Source: Coenobita brevimanus (taxonomy: Eukaryota > Arthropoda > Malacostraca > Decapoda > Coenobitidae). From it: DNA of 64,000 bases. A program made the position numbers and the translations under genes. The stretch is from contig CM064697.1 of assembly GCA_032717465.1 (NCBI GenBank), forward strand, positions 1,921,001 through 1,985,000. Direction: 5' to 3'. The notes beneath the pieces were generated by a model. The model searched no databases and was not told the DNA's origin. It saw nothing but the letters and a program-made list of their open reading frames with translations. Shown here piece after piece: positions 49,518-60,839 of this stretch (within the stretch, counting starts at the first letter, position 1; each line of letters begins with the position of its first letter).

Positions 49518-50067
49518 CAATATACATATATATAAATCCTAACTCAGTCACACAAGATTCACACTGTGGTGTGTGTGCTATCCTGCTACAGGAGAAAATC
49601 GCAGTCGCCAGTGAGCGAAAAAACCTCGTATTTACGTTAATAGAAGCAAGCTTGAGGGAAAAACTCCGTGACGACGGTGAAAATCCTGTACTCAGGTCAA
49701 ACTGAGCGAAAATTCGCTACATTTACACTGACAACTAATTGTTGTGTAGCGTGGTGTATGTAATACACAGTGTAGGTGTGACAGTTGTAGTGTAACTGTA
49801 CCTACGTGTAAAATGACATAGTAAATATTATGGCGACGACGGAGGCAGAGGAGAAGAGGCGGCAGCGTGCGGCAGACGATCAGCTGGTCCGCACAGCAAA
49901 ACTGCTACACCCATTGCTGAACCTGCAAAACCAATTAAGGTGGAGCATCAAAAGTGTCAATGAGACAAAATTCTTATTATGTTACAATTACTCTCTCTGG
50001 CTAGCAGTCAGTACATGCTATGAAAAGTACACTCGAGGTCGCCATTAATTTTAGCACATGATTATGA
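49518..50067. other. Non-coding tail of the LTR element
   Basis: It lies between the tandem array and the 3' LTR. Several short self-complementary segments share a GAAAA loop-like centre (for example GAGCGAAAATTCGCT near 49707). A 72-codon plus-strand frame (49830-50048) starts in GC-rich sequence coding for an Arg/Glu-rich N-terminus. It is antisense to the element and unrecognised, and could be captured sequence or chance. Confidence 0.45.
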
Positions 50068-50585
50068 TCGGCCAGTTGAGAATCCCTGTGCAAACTCGGG
50101 TCTTCCATAGCCTCGAACCGCACACGGGTCCTCAACCTGTGCCTCAACCTACAGTACTTATATTAATATCGGAGAGCTGAGAAACCTTGTGCAAACTTGG
50201 GTCTTCCATAGCCTCAAGTCGCCTCTGCGGAGTTCTCTCTCGAACTTCCCCCTTAACCTACAATACAATACTTATATTAGTACCGGGAAGCTGAGAATCC
50301 TTGTGCAAACTTGGGTCTTCCATAGCCTCAAGTCGCCTCTGCGGAGTTCTCTCTCGAACTTCCCCCTTAACCTACAATACTTATATTAGTACCGGGAAGC
50401 TGAGAATCCTTGTGCAAACTTGGGTCTTCCATAGCCTCAAGTCGCAACTGCGGAGTTCTCTCTCGAACTTCCCCCTTAACCTACAATACTTATATTAGTA
50501 TCGGGAAGCTGAGAATCCTTGTGCAAACTTGGGTCTTCCATAGCCTCAAGTCGCCTCTCAACTTCCCCCTTAACTTACGGTACAT
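50068..50585. repeat. 109-bp tandem repeat inside the LTR element, five units
   Basis: TGTGCAAACTTGGGTCTTCC starts at about 50087 (diverged), 50188, 50302, 50411 and 50520. The spacing is 101, 114, 109 and 109 bp. Unit 2 carries an extra AATAC, and the last unit is shortened. The array begins directly after the truncated integrase and occupies the position where the rest of pol would be. Open frames over it only repeat the unit. Confidence 0.92.
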
Positions 50586-51203
50586 AATATGTATGTACAG
50601 GCCCTGGACATAATGTGTCCTGTGGGGCCAATGGGCGAGACGTCAGGTCTGCACCCACTTCACCACTACCCTGTCTCTCAACTGACTCAGAGATTACGGG
50701 TGTGGTTACAAATGGCACAGGAAGGGCATGTCCCTGATTAGTGGTGATACTTTGGCACACACTGCAGGAACGGACAAAACTATCTATGTCCCGTCCCATC
50801 CCTGGCCAGAAAAAGTCAGCTCGGATACGGCCCTGGGTCTTCCTTTTCCCCATGTGACCTCCTGAGGCTGAACAATGACCCCATTGTAACACTGCTAGGC
50901 GGTACTTGGCGGGAACGACAAACTGCAGTCGAACCTCGCCCTCGGGTGTTCGTGACTCACGGTAGAACCGTCCTTGTTTGCGAAGGAACTTGGCTCGACC
51001 TCCCCGTGAATACTTAATCACTCGACCCTTTGTTTGTTCCGCACGGTAGCAAGTGTCGGGTCAGAATGTTGTTCTTGTACAACAAGTTGACTACACATCA
51101 GATCTTGTGGCGATTCAATGATCACTGGGGTGACACAGTCTGGAGCCTCAGTCATGGCTCGTGTTACCGCAGCAGCCGAAGTCTGAGAAGGCCATCGGAG
51201 CAA
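50575..51203 (-). pseudogene. Pol remnant: protease-integrase linker and integrase zinc-binding domain
   Basis: Minus strand, two frames. The first (51203-51018) carries a linker with AAAVTRA that follows the protease. A one-base frame change near 51036-51040 leads to the second frame (51021-50575, 148 codons from a GTG). The second frame contains the HHCC integrase N-terminal domain: His49, His56, Cys86 and Cys89 (H-x6-H-x29-C-x2-C), with the typical FFWPGMGRDI between. The segment VGADLTS near residues 122-128 may be the first strand of the catalytic core with its first Asp. The core then ends at the 109-bp repeat, so the second catalytic Asp, the Glu and the C-terminal domain are missing. 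In active elements this enzyme inserts the cDNA; this copy is broken. Confidence 0.85.
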
Positions 51204-52857
51204 CTATCCTTGACTCCTTGAATATTGCCTACTATCAAGTCAAATAGAGGCTCTGGCATGACAACTGCAAGTGTCGTACCAGTATAAAATGGAGATGCCA
51301 CCTGGATACATGCCTCAGGGAACAATCTCACTGATCCATCAATAAGCTTTGCATGGATCTGTCGACCTGTATACTGCTCAGGCCGAACTAAACTCTGCTT
51401 AACAGAGCAACCTGAGGAACCATTGTCTCTCAGGACCTTCACAGGAATGCCTCCCACAAACCCTGGCTGAACAAGGAAGGTACTGTCACCTGTGGGAGGG
51501 CCTGTGGAGGAAGCAGCTAGCCACTCATGAGGCTGCTGAATTGATGTGGCAAACATTGTGCCTTGAAGGTTATATTGGGGAGATGGAACATTGGCCATCT
51601 GTGGAGGGGGGTTCACTGTCACTGTGGGACTAGTGAACTGTGGGGAAGTACCCACACTGGTAGGGACGTGACCACCAGGCTGCTGCTGAGGAATGAAGGC
51701 TGCATTTGCTTCCTGCCTCTTTTGAGCTGGTGGTGAAAAAGTTTGTCCCGACGGTCGGTTGCGTGGCTGATACTGCTGCTGGTTGGGGTGCTTGTTGTAC
51801 CGCTTCCACTCAGGTTTCTGAGTGTTTTGCCCCTGGTCCTTCCACTGCGGTTTTGGACCTTGGCCATTATTCTGAGAATGACCTTGTTGCTGGGATTCAG
51901 TCTGAGACTGCTTCCCAGACTTATCAGTATCTTTTCTGCTCCAGGTGTTTTGCTTACGAGCTTGATACCCGTATGCAGTAAAGAATGCGTCAGCCTTCTC
52001 TGCCATTTGGCTGGCATCTTTCACCTGGCAGATCTTAAGCTGTGCTATGAGCTCAGCAGGCCACGACCTCTCTAGCTGTGTACGCAGCATAAGGTCAATT
52101 ATCCCCTCACGCGTGGAAGGAGTTTCATCTTTCTCCATCCACTCATTTAAGTAAGCTGTGAGACGATCAAGGAACTGAACAGCTGTCTCCTTGTCTTGGA
52201 GACAAGCTCGCATGAACTGAACTTTGGCGTCGTCTACTGTGAGACCATACGCCTTAATGAGTGCAGCTTTCATCATCTCATATGTGAGATTGTCTCCACG
52301 AATTCTGTGGAGAATATCGAGGGCAGGGCCCTCAAATAGGCTAAGAAACTGAAGCCGCTTAGCTGCCTCATCCAGTTGATATAAGTCTGCCATGTCCTCA
52401 AAACGAGCTATGTACGGCTCGATTCGCTCGCTTTCCTTGTATGAAGGAAGCTTGATGCGTGGGGTCGCCAGGACATGTGCAGGGGGAACGCTCGTGGAGC
52501 TTTGACCAACTGCACCAGACGTGTCTGAAGCCAAGGAATCTCGCTTGAGCTTCATCATTTCAAGTTCATGTTTTTCTCGTGCCTCACGTTCGGCACGTTC
52601 ATGTTCTCGTTCTCGCTCGCGTTGTTCACGCTCGTATTCGCGCTGTTCTCGCTCTTTTTCTAACTCGAGCTCGCGTTGTTTCTGCTCGTGTTCGCGCTGT
52701 TCTCGCTCGTATTCGCGCTGAATCTTACGCTCTTCACGGGCATCATTCTCTCGCGCTGCTGCTCCTGATTATGCCGTGAGAGTATATACTCTTTAATTTC
52801 GGTTGGGTCCGAAAGACCCATTTCTTTGGCTTCCTGTAAAAATACAGTAGTAGCCAT
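51164..52857 (-). pseudogene. gag and protease region, frameshifted
   Basis: A start at 52857 opens a frame beginning MATTVFLQEAKEMG. It loses frame near 52746, and the adjacent frame continues without a stop to 51164. Residues below are counted from the Met at 52558. Upstream of it (to about 52740) lies an Arg/Glu-rich charged helix. Residues 34-200 form a SCAN-like retrotransposon gag domain (KLPSYKESERIEPYIARFED, later WMEKDET and LERSWPAELIAQLK), which would build the particle shell. Residues 200-345 are Gln/Asn/Pro-rich. I see no CCHC zinc knuckle. Residues 355-450 are a retropepsin-like domain with LRDNGSSG (378-380 is DNG, not the usual DTG or DSG) and DLIVGNIQG. A second one-base frame change near 51193-51196 leads into the pol remnant. 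Both changes are consistent with a missing base in a short run, so assembly error is possible. Confidence 0.88.
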
Positions 52858-53242
52858 TTCGCTAATTTATTAAGCAAACCTGAAATTGAGTACTGACTGC
52901 TTAGCGACGAATACTAATAAACAAAAGTAAAGAGTACAGACACAAGCTAGTGGTGACCAGTCTTATCCAGTTAACTGGCAAAGAATAAATAAAAATGTAA
53001 ATGACTGGGAAGACTCAATAATAAACACAATGGGTACGCCGACTTCCCAGGAGCGAATAAAATCGTCTGGCGTTACCAAGAATAAACTAGAGTTAAGTAT
53101 TCTATTGATTAATAAAGCAAAATTCACTTGCTAAATTAAGGGTAAACACCAGTAAGCTTGTGCCTATAAACTTTAATGATAAATACCTAAATATGAATGA
53201 GTGAGCACTATCTCGTGAATAGCTTTAGAGCTAGGAGTTAAT
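52858..53242 (-). other. 5' leader of the LTR element, with a miniature-repeat core
   Basis: Non-coding sequence between the primer site and the gag start. At 53041-53095 it contains GCGAATAAAATCGTCTGG and CGTTACCAAGAATAAAC, the core of the TTAACYCCTTC family found elsewhere in the window. Confidence 0.6.
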
Positions 53243-53260
53243 ATCCTGGCGAGGTCGCCA
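53243..53260 (-). promoter_or_regulatory. Primer binding site candidate
   Basis: In transcript sense TGGCGACCTCGCCAGGAT lies two bases after the 5' LTR. TGG at this position matches the CCA end of a tRNA. It resembles the complement of tRNA-Arg or tRNA-Ser 3' ends, but I cannot fix the isoacceptor. It is unusual in being a palindrome: TGGCGA and TCGCCA separated by CC. Confidence 0.65.
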
Positions 53261-53262
53261 AT

Positions 53263-54311
53263 TGTCACGGGGTTTTTAAAATAGCTCGGTAATTTTGATA
53301 TATAAATGGTTAAATATTATTCAATTTGATAATAATATTCAATAATATTGAAGAGCAGAGACAATGATTGTCTTGCTACATCAAGCAACGATTACTTTAC
53401 GCTGATTTGCTAAGATTCTCTAAGAACGAGAATTTATAAACTTTCTCAACAGTACTCAGCAGAGACTAATTACTCACAATTGCTGAATTACTGTACTGTT
53501 AGCCTCTGGAGAAAGTTACATCACCCCTGACAATAAATAACTAATACTAATAATAATAACATCAGGTTCTTGCTGATGCATTAACTCCTGGCACAACGGA
53601 TTTTAAGTTAATACAAGACTGGTCTAAGTACCAGTTATGAATAGTAAAACGTTTATGCAAGCTAGGAGCTATATGGAAAATAAGCTTAATTATGGAGAAA
53701 TGAAACAAGACTTACTCTACATTAAGCTCAAGAAATAGAACTGTTAAATTTATTAATTACAAAAATAAATTTAACATTACATTTCAAATCAAATTAAATG
53801 AGACGCACTCGCTCACTCACACAGAAGCTAAATACTTACGCCTAGGAAAAACACCTTAACTAAGCTCTTAAAACTACAAAATACACAAAAGAAATACCAG
53901 TCGATGAATGCTATGTATCACCAGTAAGGTGGGAGGACTGGATTAACTGTCTAGTGGAGCTTGGGGTGCTAGCTGACCTCTCCACTTCTGAGCACAGAAC
54001 CTTTCTCCGCCACAGCAAACACAAGACTGAATTCAAATAATGCATAAGCAGTACGCACAGGCCACCGGAAGAAGGCGTGGCTAACGGTTGAATGAAGCAG
54101 AGGCAAACGATAAAGAAATAATTGTATCGCTCAGTAGCGCACTTAGTGACGTGCATTAAATCGGTCACTTTTTGAAAACGGTGACGAATTATTTGAAAAG
54201 TATACCCCGGAATGGAGAGAGAAACGGTTAACTGAGCGATACACAGTGAGTTTTCCACTAATAGTTCGTGGCTTCTCACAAAAAGGAAATGTCGCGAATT
54301 GATTCGTGACA
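53263..54311 (-). repeat. 5' LTR (right copy on the plus strand)
   Basis: 1049 bp, TGTCACGGGG to ATTCGTGACA, followed by target duplication CTTAG at 54312-54316. It should hold the element promoter, but no clear TATA box is assigned. A 133-codon minus frame crosses it. The same frame is broken in the other LTR by a one-base run-length difference, and I do not call it a gene. Confidence 0.97.
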
Positions 54312-54480
54312 CTTAGATGAGCGCATAGCTGCATAAGCTTCCGCTTAATCGAACTTACTGTTGTCAGAAATTATTGTCATATACCATCTCATTCGACGGT
54401 GCGGTAAAGTGTACCATAAAAGGGGTATCACAGGGCCCTACACCCTAGCCTATCAAGTTCCTTTCCCAGAATATTTGCCT

Positions 54481-54481
<1 letters not shown>

Positions 54482-54526
<45 letters not shown>
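54482..54526 (+). repeat. (AAT)15 microsatellite
   Basis: Uninterrupted TAA trinucleotide run of about 45 bp. Confidence 0.97.
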
Positions 54527-54527
<1 letters not shown>

Positions 54528-55714
54528 CACGGTGTTGTATATTTTGCCCCGCGAACATCCGCCTTCTTCGCAACTGAGCAGGCGATCTCCATCTCCAGGA
54601 GAAAGACAGCCATATGAATCGTGAATATGGAGGAGAGGGTAATATTCGTAGTAGACCTGAAAGTGCTTGTTCTCCAGGAGCAGCCTCAATCAGGAAAGGA
54701 AAGGAAATCTGGGACAGTTCATCTTTTCACAGCATAATATTATCAGCTGGAAGGCTTAATATGTGAAGATTACGTTGTTACTTTATGTTATCTGTATCAC
54801 ATTTCAGTAACTTTGACGGATTCTCTCAAATCATTAAAGATATAATATGATACTTGTGAATTGATATGTAACATTTGAAAGCGTTCTGTATTTTGACCAA
54901 AAACGAACAAAATATATTTTGCTTTGACTGCGGAAGTTGTTCTGGATATTGGGGCAGGGACTGAGACGGTAGCAGCACGTGTTTGGTGATCCAGAACAGT
55001 CATTGCCAGAATTTTTGTTCAGTCATGGGCACTTGTTCTGGGTGTTCTTGTGTTGGCCAGCCCGATACATGTACTACCGTCTCAATGCCTCATCAAACCA
55101 GGAAGAGACCTAAAGGGCACCCACTGATCCTGAAGAGTTCTGACCTAAAACTAACACACTCCATGAAGCAAGGTTGCTGAGCTGGGAATGGTGTGTTTAA
55201 CTGTAAGGCTCCAAAACTTTACGCAGCACAGAACACAAAGTCATCCATATGCCACGACCCAATGTTTAACCATCGGTCGCTTAGCTACCTCCAGCACACT
55301 CTCAGATTTTTTTTTTTTTTTTTTATCAGACACCTTAACCACATGGTTATCTGCTCCACATCATACTTCGTTGCGAAGGAACAACTTCATTGACGCACTA
55401 CTCTATTGCAAACAATTGAGCACCCATTATGCACTGATTTATCTTCGCATAGGAGAATTTTTGCTTTCAAAGAGAAACTGGAGTGCTATGAAAAAGATTG
55501 CACATTTGGATTGGGGACGTAGTGTCGTAGTTTATGGAAGCTCCTTCGTACTCCTTTCTTCTTGATTTTTTTTTTTTTCACTATACAGTACACCTTGGTA
55601 TTCTGTTACATAATATCGTTATCTTTTTAATATTTACATAGTTTGCAGCACTATCCATCCATTTTTCATTCAAACTTTTATTGCTCAATCAGGAAAGTAT
55701 TGGTCAGGGATAAG
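54527..55714. other. Spacer, nothing recognised
   Basis: Contains poly(T) runs near 55308-55323 and 55567-55578. The 125-codon frame at 55188-55565 crosses a T-run and has no recognisable domain. Confidence 0.35.
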
Positions 55715-55860
55715 TTTTTCAGGCCAGACATCGAAGGTGAGAGTGACCAGCCTCCCTGCCTTAAGCGGCAATATGTGAGCAGTAAAGTACAGTAATCCCT
55801 TAGGTTTTAATCTTTGAGCTTCATCCACTTGGAGTACCTTGACCCACTAGACTCATAAAT
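55715..55860 (+). repeat. Hairpin-core dispersed repeat, copy 6 (module 3 fragment)
   Basis: GGTGAGAGTGACCAGCCTCC, later CATCCACTTGGAGTACC and GACCCACTAGAC align with module 3 of the copies near 39.3 and 61.3 kb. The core and hairpin are absent. Confidence 0.6.
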
Positions 55861-56519
55861 ATCACAGACAAGAATGCCCATGCTTTAAGTGCAGATAAAA
55901 TAAGTAATGAAAGTAGGGTAGAGAGCTTCTTGTGTCCACGATGATACGGCCTTAGGCGGAGAATGGTGTCATAGCGGCAGGCAGAGCGAGGCCACTTCTC
56001 TCACTTGACCCCAGTTCGATGTGAGGGGGCCGACTCCAGTGTTCACGCTTCTCCTGTGTCGGATGTCAGTAGGGCTGAAACTTATAAGACGTCATCATTA
56101 TTTTCTCTATCATGAATGCGGCGTGTTGTAATAGTCTGGAGTACATTATTTACAGTCTCTGTATTCGATGTTTAATTTCTTAATTTTAATATCCTGTTAA
56201 TCCCACATTGCCTCACCCTGCTGATGTTGAAACGCGACGGAAAGCAAATCAGCAGTGCTCCAACTACAAACACGTAAAATAACTTACTGCGAGCTCATTA
56301 AAGCAGTTTCATGGGATTTTCACGCATGATGGCCTCTGCTGCGTCCTTCTGTGGCCTGAGTAAGCGTGCTCGCCGCCACAGCCACCCACTTAGAGAACAA
56401 TGCATAACCACGAGTGTGTTCCCGTCATTGTCGTACCTCAGTGGCGGTATTCTGGCTTGTATTTTTGTACCTGCACCGGGAATAGCATCTTATTTTCATA
56501 TTAAAATCCAGCATTTTAT
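55861..56519. other. Spacer, nothing recognised
   Basis: The 102-codon frame at 56311-56619 has no recognisable domain. Confidence 0.35.
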
Positions 56520-57170
56520 TTTGTTCATTAATGGGAATGCTGGTACTAGTAGCTTGCTCTCACCCTCCATAAAGAATATCATTAGCGTTTGTAATACTTC
56601 TTCAAGGAAACATTACTAGGTTTTGTATCTCCATAGGATATGCTAGTAAGTTTATGTATAGTAACTTTACAATAACTTCTCAGTGAAATACTACTAGGCT
56701 CTTGTACGTTCACAGGGACAAGTAACAGTTTTCTAAGATACCTCCTCAGAGAAATACAGGCAACTGTAACCACAGGGCATTACTAGCAGATTCTTATCCT
56801 ATATATGCACGGGAGTACAAACAGCTGCATGGCAAGTCAGTGGAGAAGTAACAGCAGTTTTCTTATAAATCAGTAGTGAAATACTAGCGCCTATTATGAT
56901 AATTCCACGAAGAATACAAACATCTTTTATTTAACCTCTGTGAAGAATACTAGTATATTTATATCCAATATATCCACGAGGAATACTATTTTTTTTTTCA
57001 TACATTCATAGCCAGGACTTACTGCTATTGCGATACTTCCAAGGAGAATTCTAGCTGATTCATAGATGTCTCCACTCGGATTACTAGAGTGGATTGAAAT
57101 TTTATACCTCCACGGGGAATACTAGCTAGTTTTTCTACATATATCCACATGGTATACTAACAACTATTGC
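56520..57170 (+). repeat. Decayed tandem repeat, unit about 40-50 bp
   Basis: A phrase like CTCCACGGGGAATACTAGC recurs a dozen or more times with heavy divergence, for example near 56590, 56690, 56875, 56945, 56980, 57045 and 57110. It is typically followed by a short T-rich segment. This appears to be an old array. Confidence 0.6.
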
Positions 57171-57654
57171 ATGCGTGTTGGGCAGCGCAGCGTTCATCAT
57201 GATGGTGTGTGCGATTAAGGCGTCTGAAACTTGAATGTATTTGCATATGTTAATGCTTTAAATACTACACTGAAAGACGCTAACTTTCACTTCCCAGCGT
57301 ATACGACCTTCGCCTCGGTCGCTTGCTCCCTTCCCTCTCTCTAGTTCCCTTGGACCTAGTGGTGCGAGGCGCTGACTAGTACTCTTGCCCTTAACTGCTT
57401 CTCTTTAATGACAATGATGTATTATTCTTGCTTTGTTCGACTTTTTTTTTCAACAGCATATCTAATTTTGATACGACTCGACTTAAGCTATATCTAACCT
57501 CTTCATCTTAAAAAGGCCCTCCTAAGCTGAATAAGCCAGTGTTGACGTAGCAGAAGAAAAAGATATGACGTATACTGTATTTTATTTAATTCCTCATTTT
57601 CCCTGACGATTTTATTCACCGTACGATAGACTTTTCAAGCTGGATTGGGTTGAT
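57171..57654. other. Spacer with two TTAACYCCTTC-family fragments
   Basis: CCTCCTAAGCTGAATAAGCC at about 57519 and, in reverse, CTGACGATTTTATTCACCG at about 57603. No gene recognised. Confidence 0.5.
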
Positions 57655-58035
57655 ATATCTGTCTGTCTATCTATTGCCAGACGCCATAATCCCATAATGG
57701 GTGGCCATTTGACTTTGAGTTTTTTGTGTTACGGGGAGGGGCACCAACCATCCACCAACCCACTTGTTGACACGTTGGGACCACGTATGGTTTGGTTATA
57801 TGGTTACCACCCAGCGTTGTAAATGGTTTCCTGGCTTACAGGAAACCATTTGGCTTGTCACTCAGTGTAAAGTCACCTGTAAAGGAAAGAAAAGCAATAA
57901 GAAGTGACAGGAAAAATGGGAGAAATAGGAAGAAAGGAGGTCAGGCACAGAAAAAGAATGATGATGGCTAAGGAAGAAGTAGGGAGCACTACATTAAGTG
58001 AGTATTTTAGGTGATTGTCCTACGTTGGGAGTAAG
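57655..58035 (+). repeat. Hairpin-core dispersed repeat, copy 7 (different 5' module)
   Basis: It follows CTGTCTGTCTATCTATTG. The 5' module (GCCAGACGCCATAATCCC, GGGGAGGGGCACCAACC) differs from those of the other copies. The core is the cleanest here: GGTTATATGGTTACCACCC, then AAATGGTTTCCTG (57821-57833), loop GCTTA, and the exact complement CAGGAAACCATTT (57839-57851). TTGTCACTCAGTGTAAAG and the tail GAAGTAGGGAGCACTACATT follow. Confidence 0.85.
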
Positions 58036-59499
<1,464 letters not shown>

Positions 59500-60421
59500 A
59501 CCGCCGTACTTTTCTCGCTCTGATTATCACTGAGATCTCATTTACAGACTGGATCATTTTTTCCTTTTTACCTTTCTCTTATTTACTGTACTCTTGTCGT
59601 TGTCTTGTTTAGTGCCCTTAATTTGTTCATTATCTTTATTTCTAATCCTCTCTGTCTCTTACCGTCGTTCTGATTATCTTTCAGCCCTTATTTACTGACT
59701 CTTTTTTTTCTATCATTCTGTTATTTACTATTTATTTTATCGTTCTCTCAGCTATTTACTTTCTTTTTCATCGTGCTGCCTGTTTTCTCTCTTTCCCTTC
59801 TCACCCCCTGTCGCTTTTGTCTCGCTCTGATTATCCTTGAGTTTTTATTTACTGATACTCTTTTTTTTCTCTGTCATTCTCTTATGTACCTTTTTTTTTT
59901 TAATCTTTGTCTTATTTACTGTCTTTTTCTTTCATTATCCTGCCTGTCTTCTTTCCTTTCCTTCTCATTTCCTTCTGTAGTTTTCTGGCTCTGATTATCT
60001 TTGAGTTCTTATTTAGAGTGGATTAGTTTTACCTTTTATTTTCCTCTTACTTACTGTTATTTATCATTCTCTTATTGTGTGTATATTGTTCATTACACTA
60101 TCTTTCTAATTCTCTCTTTCTCACCATCGCACTTTTCTCGTTCTGTTTGTAATTGCGTTCTTATTCACTGACTTATTTTTTTCTGACATTGTCTTAGTTA
60201 CTGTTTTTATTTATCGTTATCTTATTTAATCTTTTTTTTTCTTCATTATGCTGCCTGTCTGCTTTCCCAGCCTTCTCACTTCCTGCCGTAATTTTTCTGG
60301 CTTTGATTTTCCTTGAGATTTTATTTATAGACTGGATCTTTTTTTTTTTTCCTTTTATGTACCCTTTATTAACTTTTTTTTTTTATAATTCTTTTATTTA
60401 TTCTTTCTTCATAATTCTGTC

Positions 60422-60461
<40 letters not shown>

Positions 60462-60800
60462 CCGTCCTTTTCTCGCTCTGATTAACTTTGAGTTCTTATT
60501 TACTGACCTGAATTTTTTTCGCCTCTATTTCTCTCTCTCTTTCTGTTTATTGTTTTTATTTTTATTTTTTATTCTGTCTCCCGTCCTCCTTCTTCTTCAC
60601 CGTCTCACTTTTCTCGCTCTGAATATCGTTGCGTTCTTATTGACTGACCTATTTTTCCCCTTCGTTGTTCTGCCTCTATGCATTCCTCTTTCTTTCTTAT
60701 TTATTCCCATCCTTTTCTTCACTATTCTCTCCGTCCTTATCTCATCCTCTCTGGCCTCAACGCTAAACTTTTCTCGCTGTGGTTATTTTTGCCTTCCTGT
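59500..60800 (+). repeat. Hidden tandem repeat of about 157 bp in a pyrimidine-rich block
   Basis: TTTTCTCGCTCTGATTATC, then TTGAGTTCTTATTTACTGAC, then a long T/C-rich stretch recurs. The TGATTATC-like anchors lie at 59521, 59671, 59828, 59992, 60144, 60304, 60479, 60620 and 60780 (spacing 141-175 bp). (CT)n lies at 60426-60458. Phe/Leu/Ser-rich frames are composition artefacts. Confidence 0.8.
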
Positions 60801-60839
60801 TTACATCCTCCTACCATCTGCCAACCTCGTACACTTCAG

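Larger units (their letters stand above)
48421..54311 (-). mobile_element. Deleted Ty3/gypsy-type LTR retrotransposon, Gmr1-like domain order
   Basis: A 5.9-kb element transcribed on the minus strand. The LTRs (1050 and 1049 bp) begin TGTCAC and end GTGACA. CTTAG is duplicated at 48416-48420 and 54312-54316, which marks a complete insertion. In transcript order it has the 5' LTR (53263-54311), a primer-binding-site-like sequence, a leader, gag and protease (52857-51164), and an integrase zinc-binding domain (51021-50575). A 109-bp tandem array, a non-coding tail, a GGGGCGTAA polypurine-like end and the 3' LTR follow. Reverse transcriptase and RNase H are absent, so it is non-autonomous. Protease followed within about 300 bp by the integrase zinc finger leaves no room for RT between them. 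That fits the Gmr1-like order (PR-IN-RT-RH), but an internal deletion is the alternative. Near-identical LTRs imply a recent insertion. Confidence 0.93.

Noticed and set aside
50068..50585. CRISPR-like array
   Set aside because: The 109-bp units are directly adjacent with no unique spacers, and they lie in a eukaryotic retroelement.
53911..54312. A 133-codon frame inside the right LTR as a possible accessory gene
   Set aside because: The equivalent frame in the left LTR is shorter because of a single run-length difference, and the sequence has no recognisable motif.
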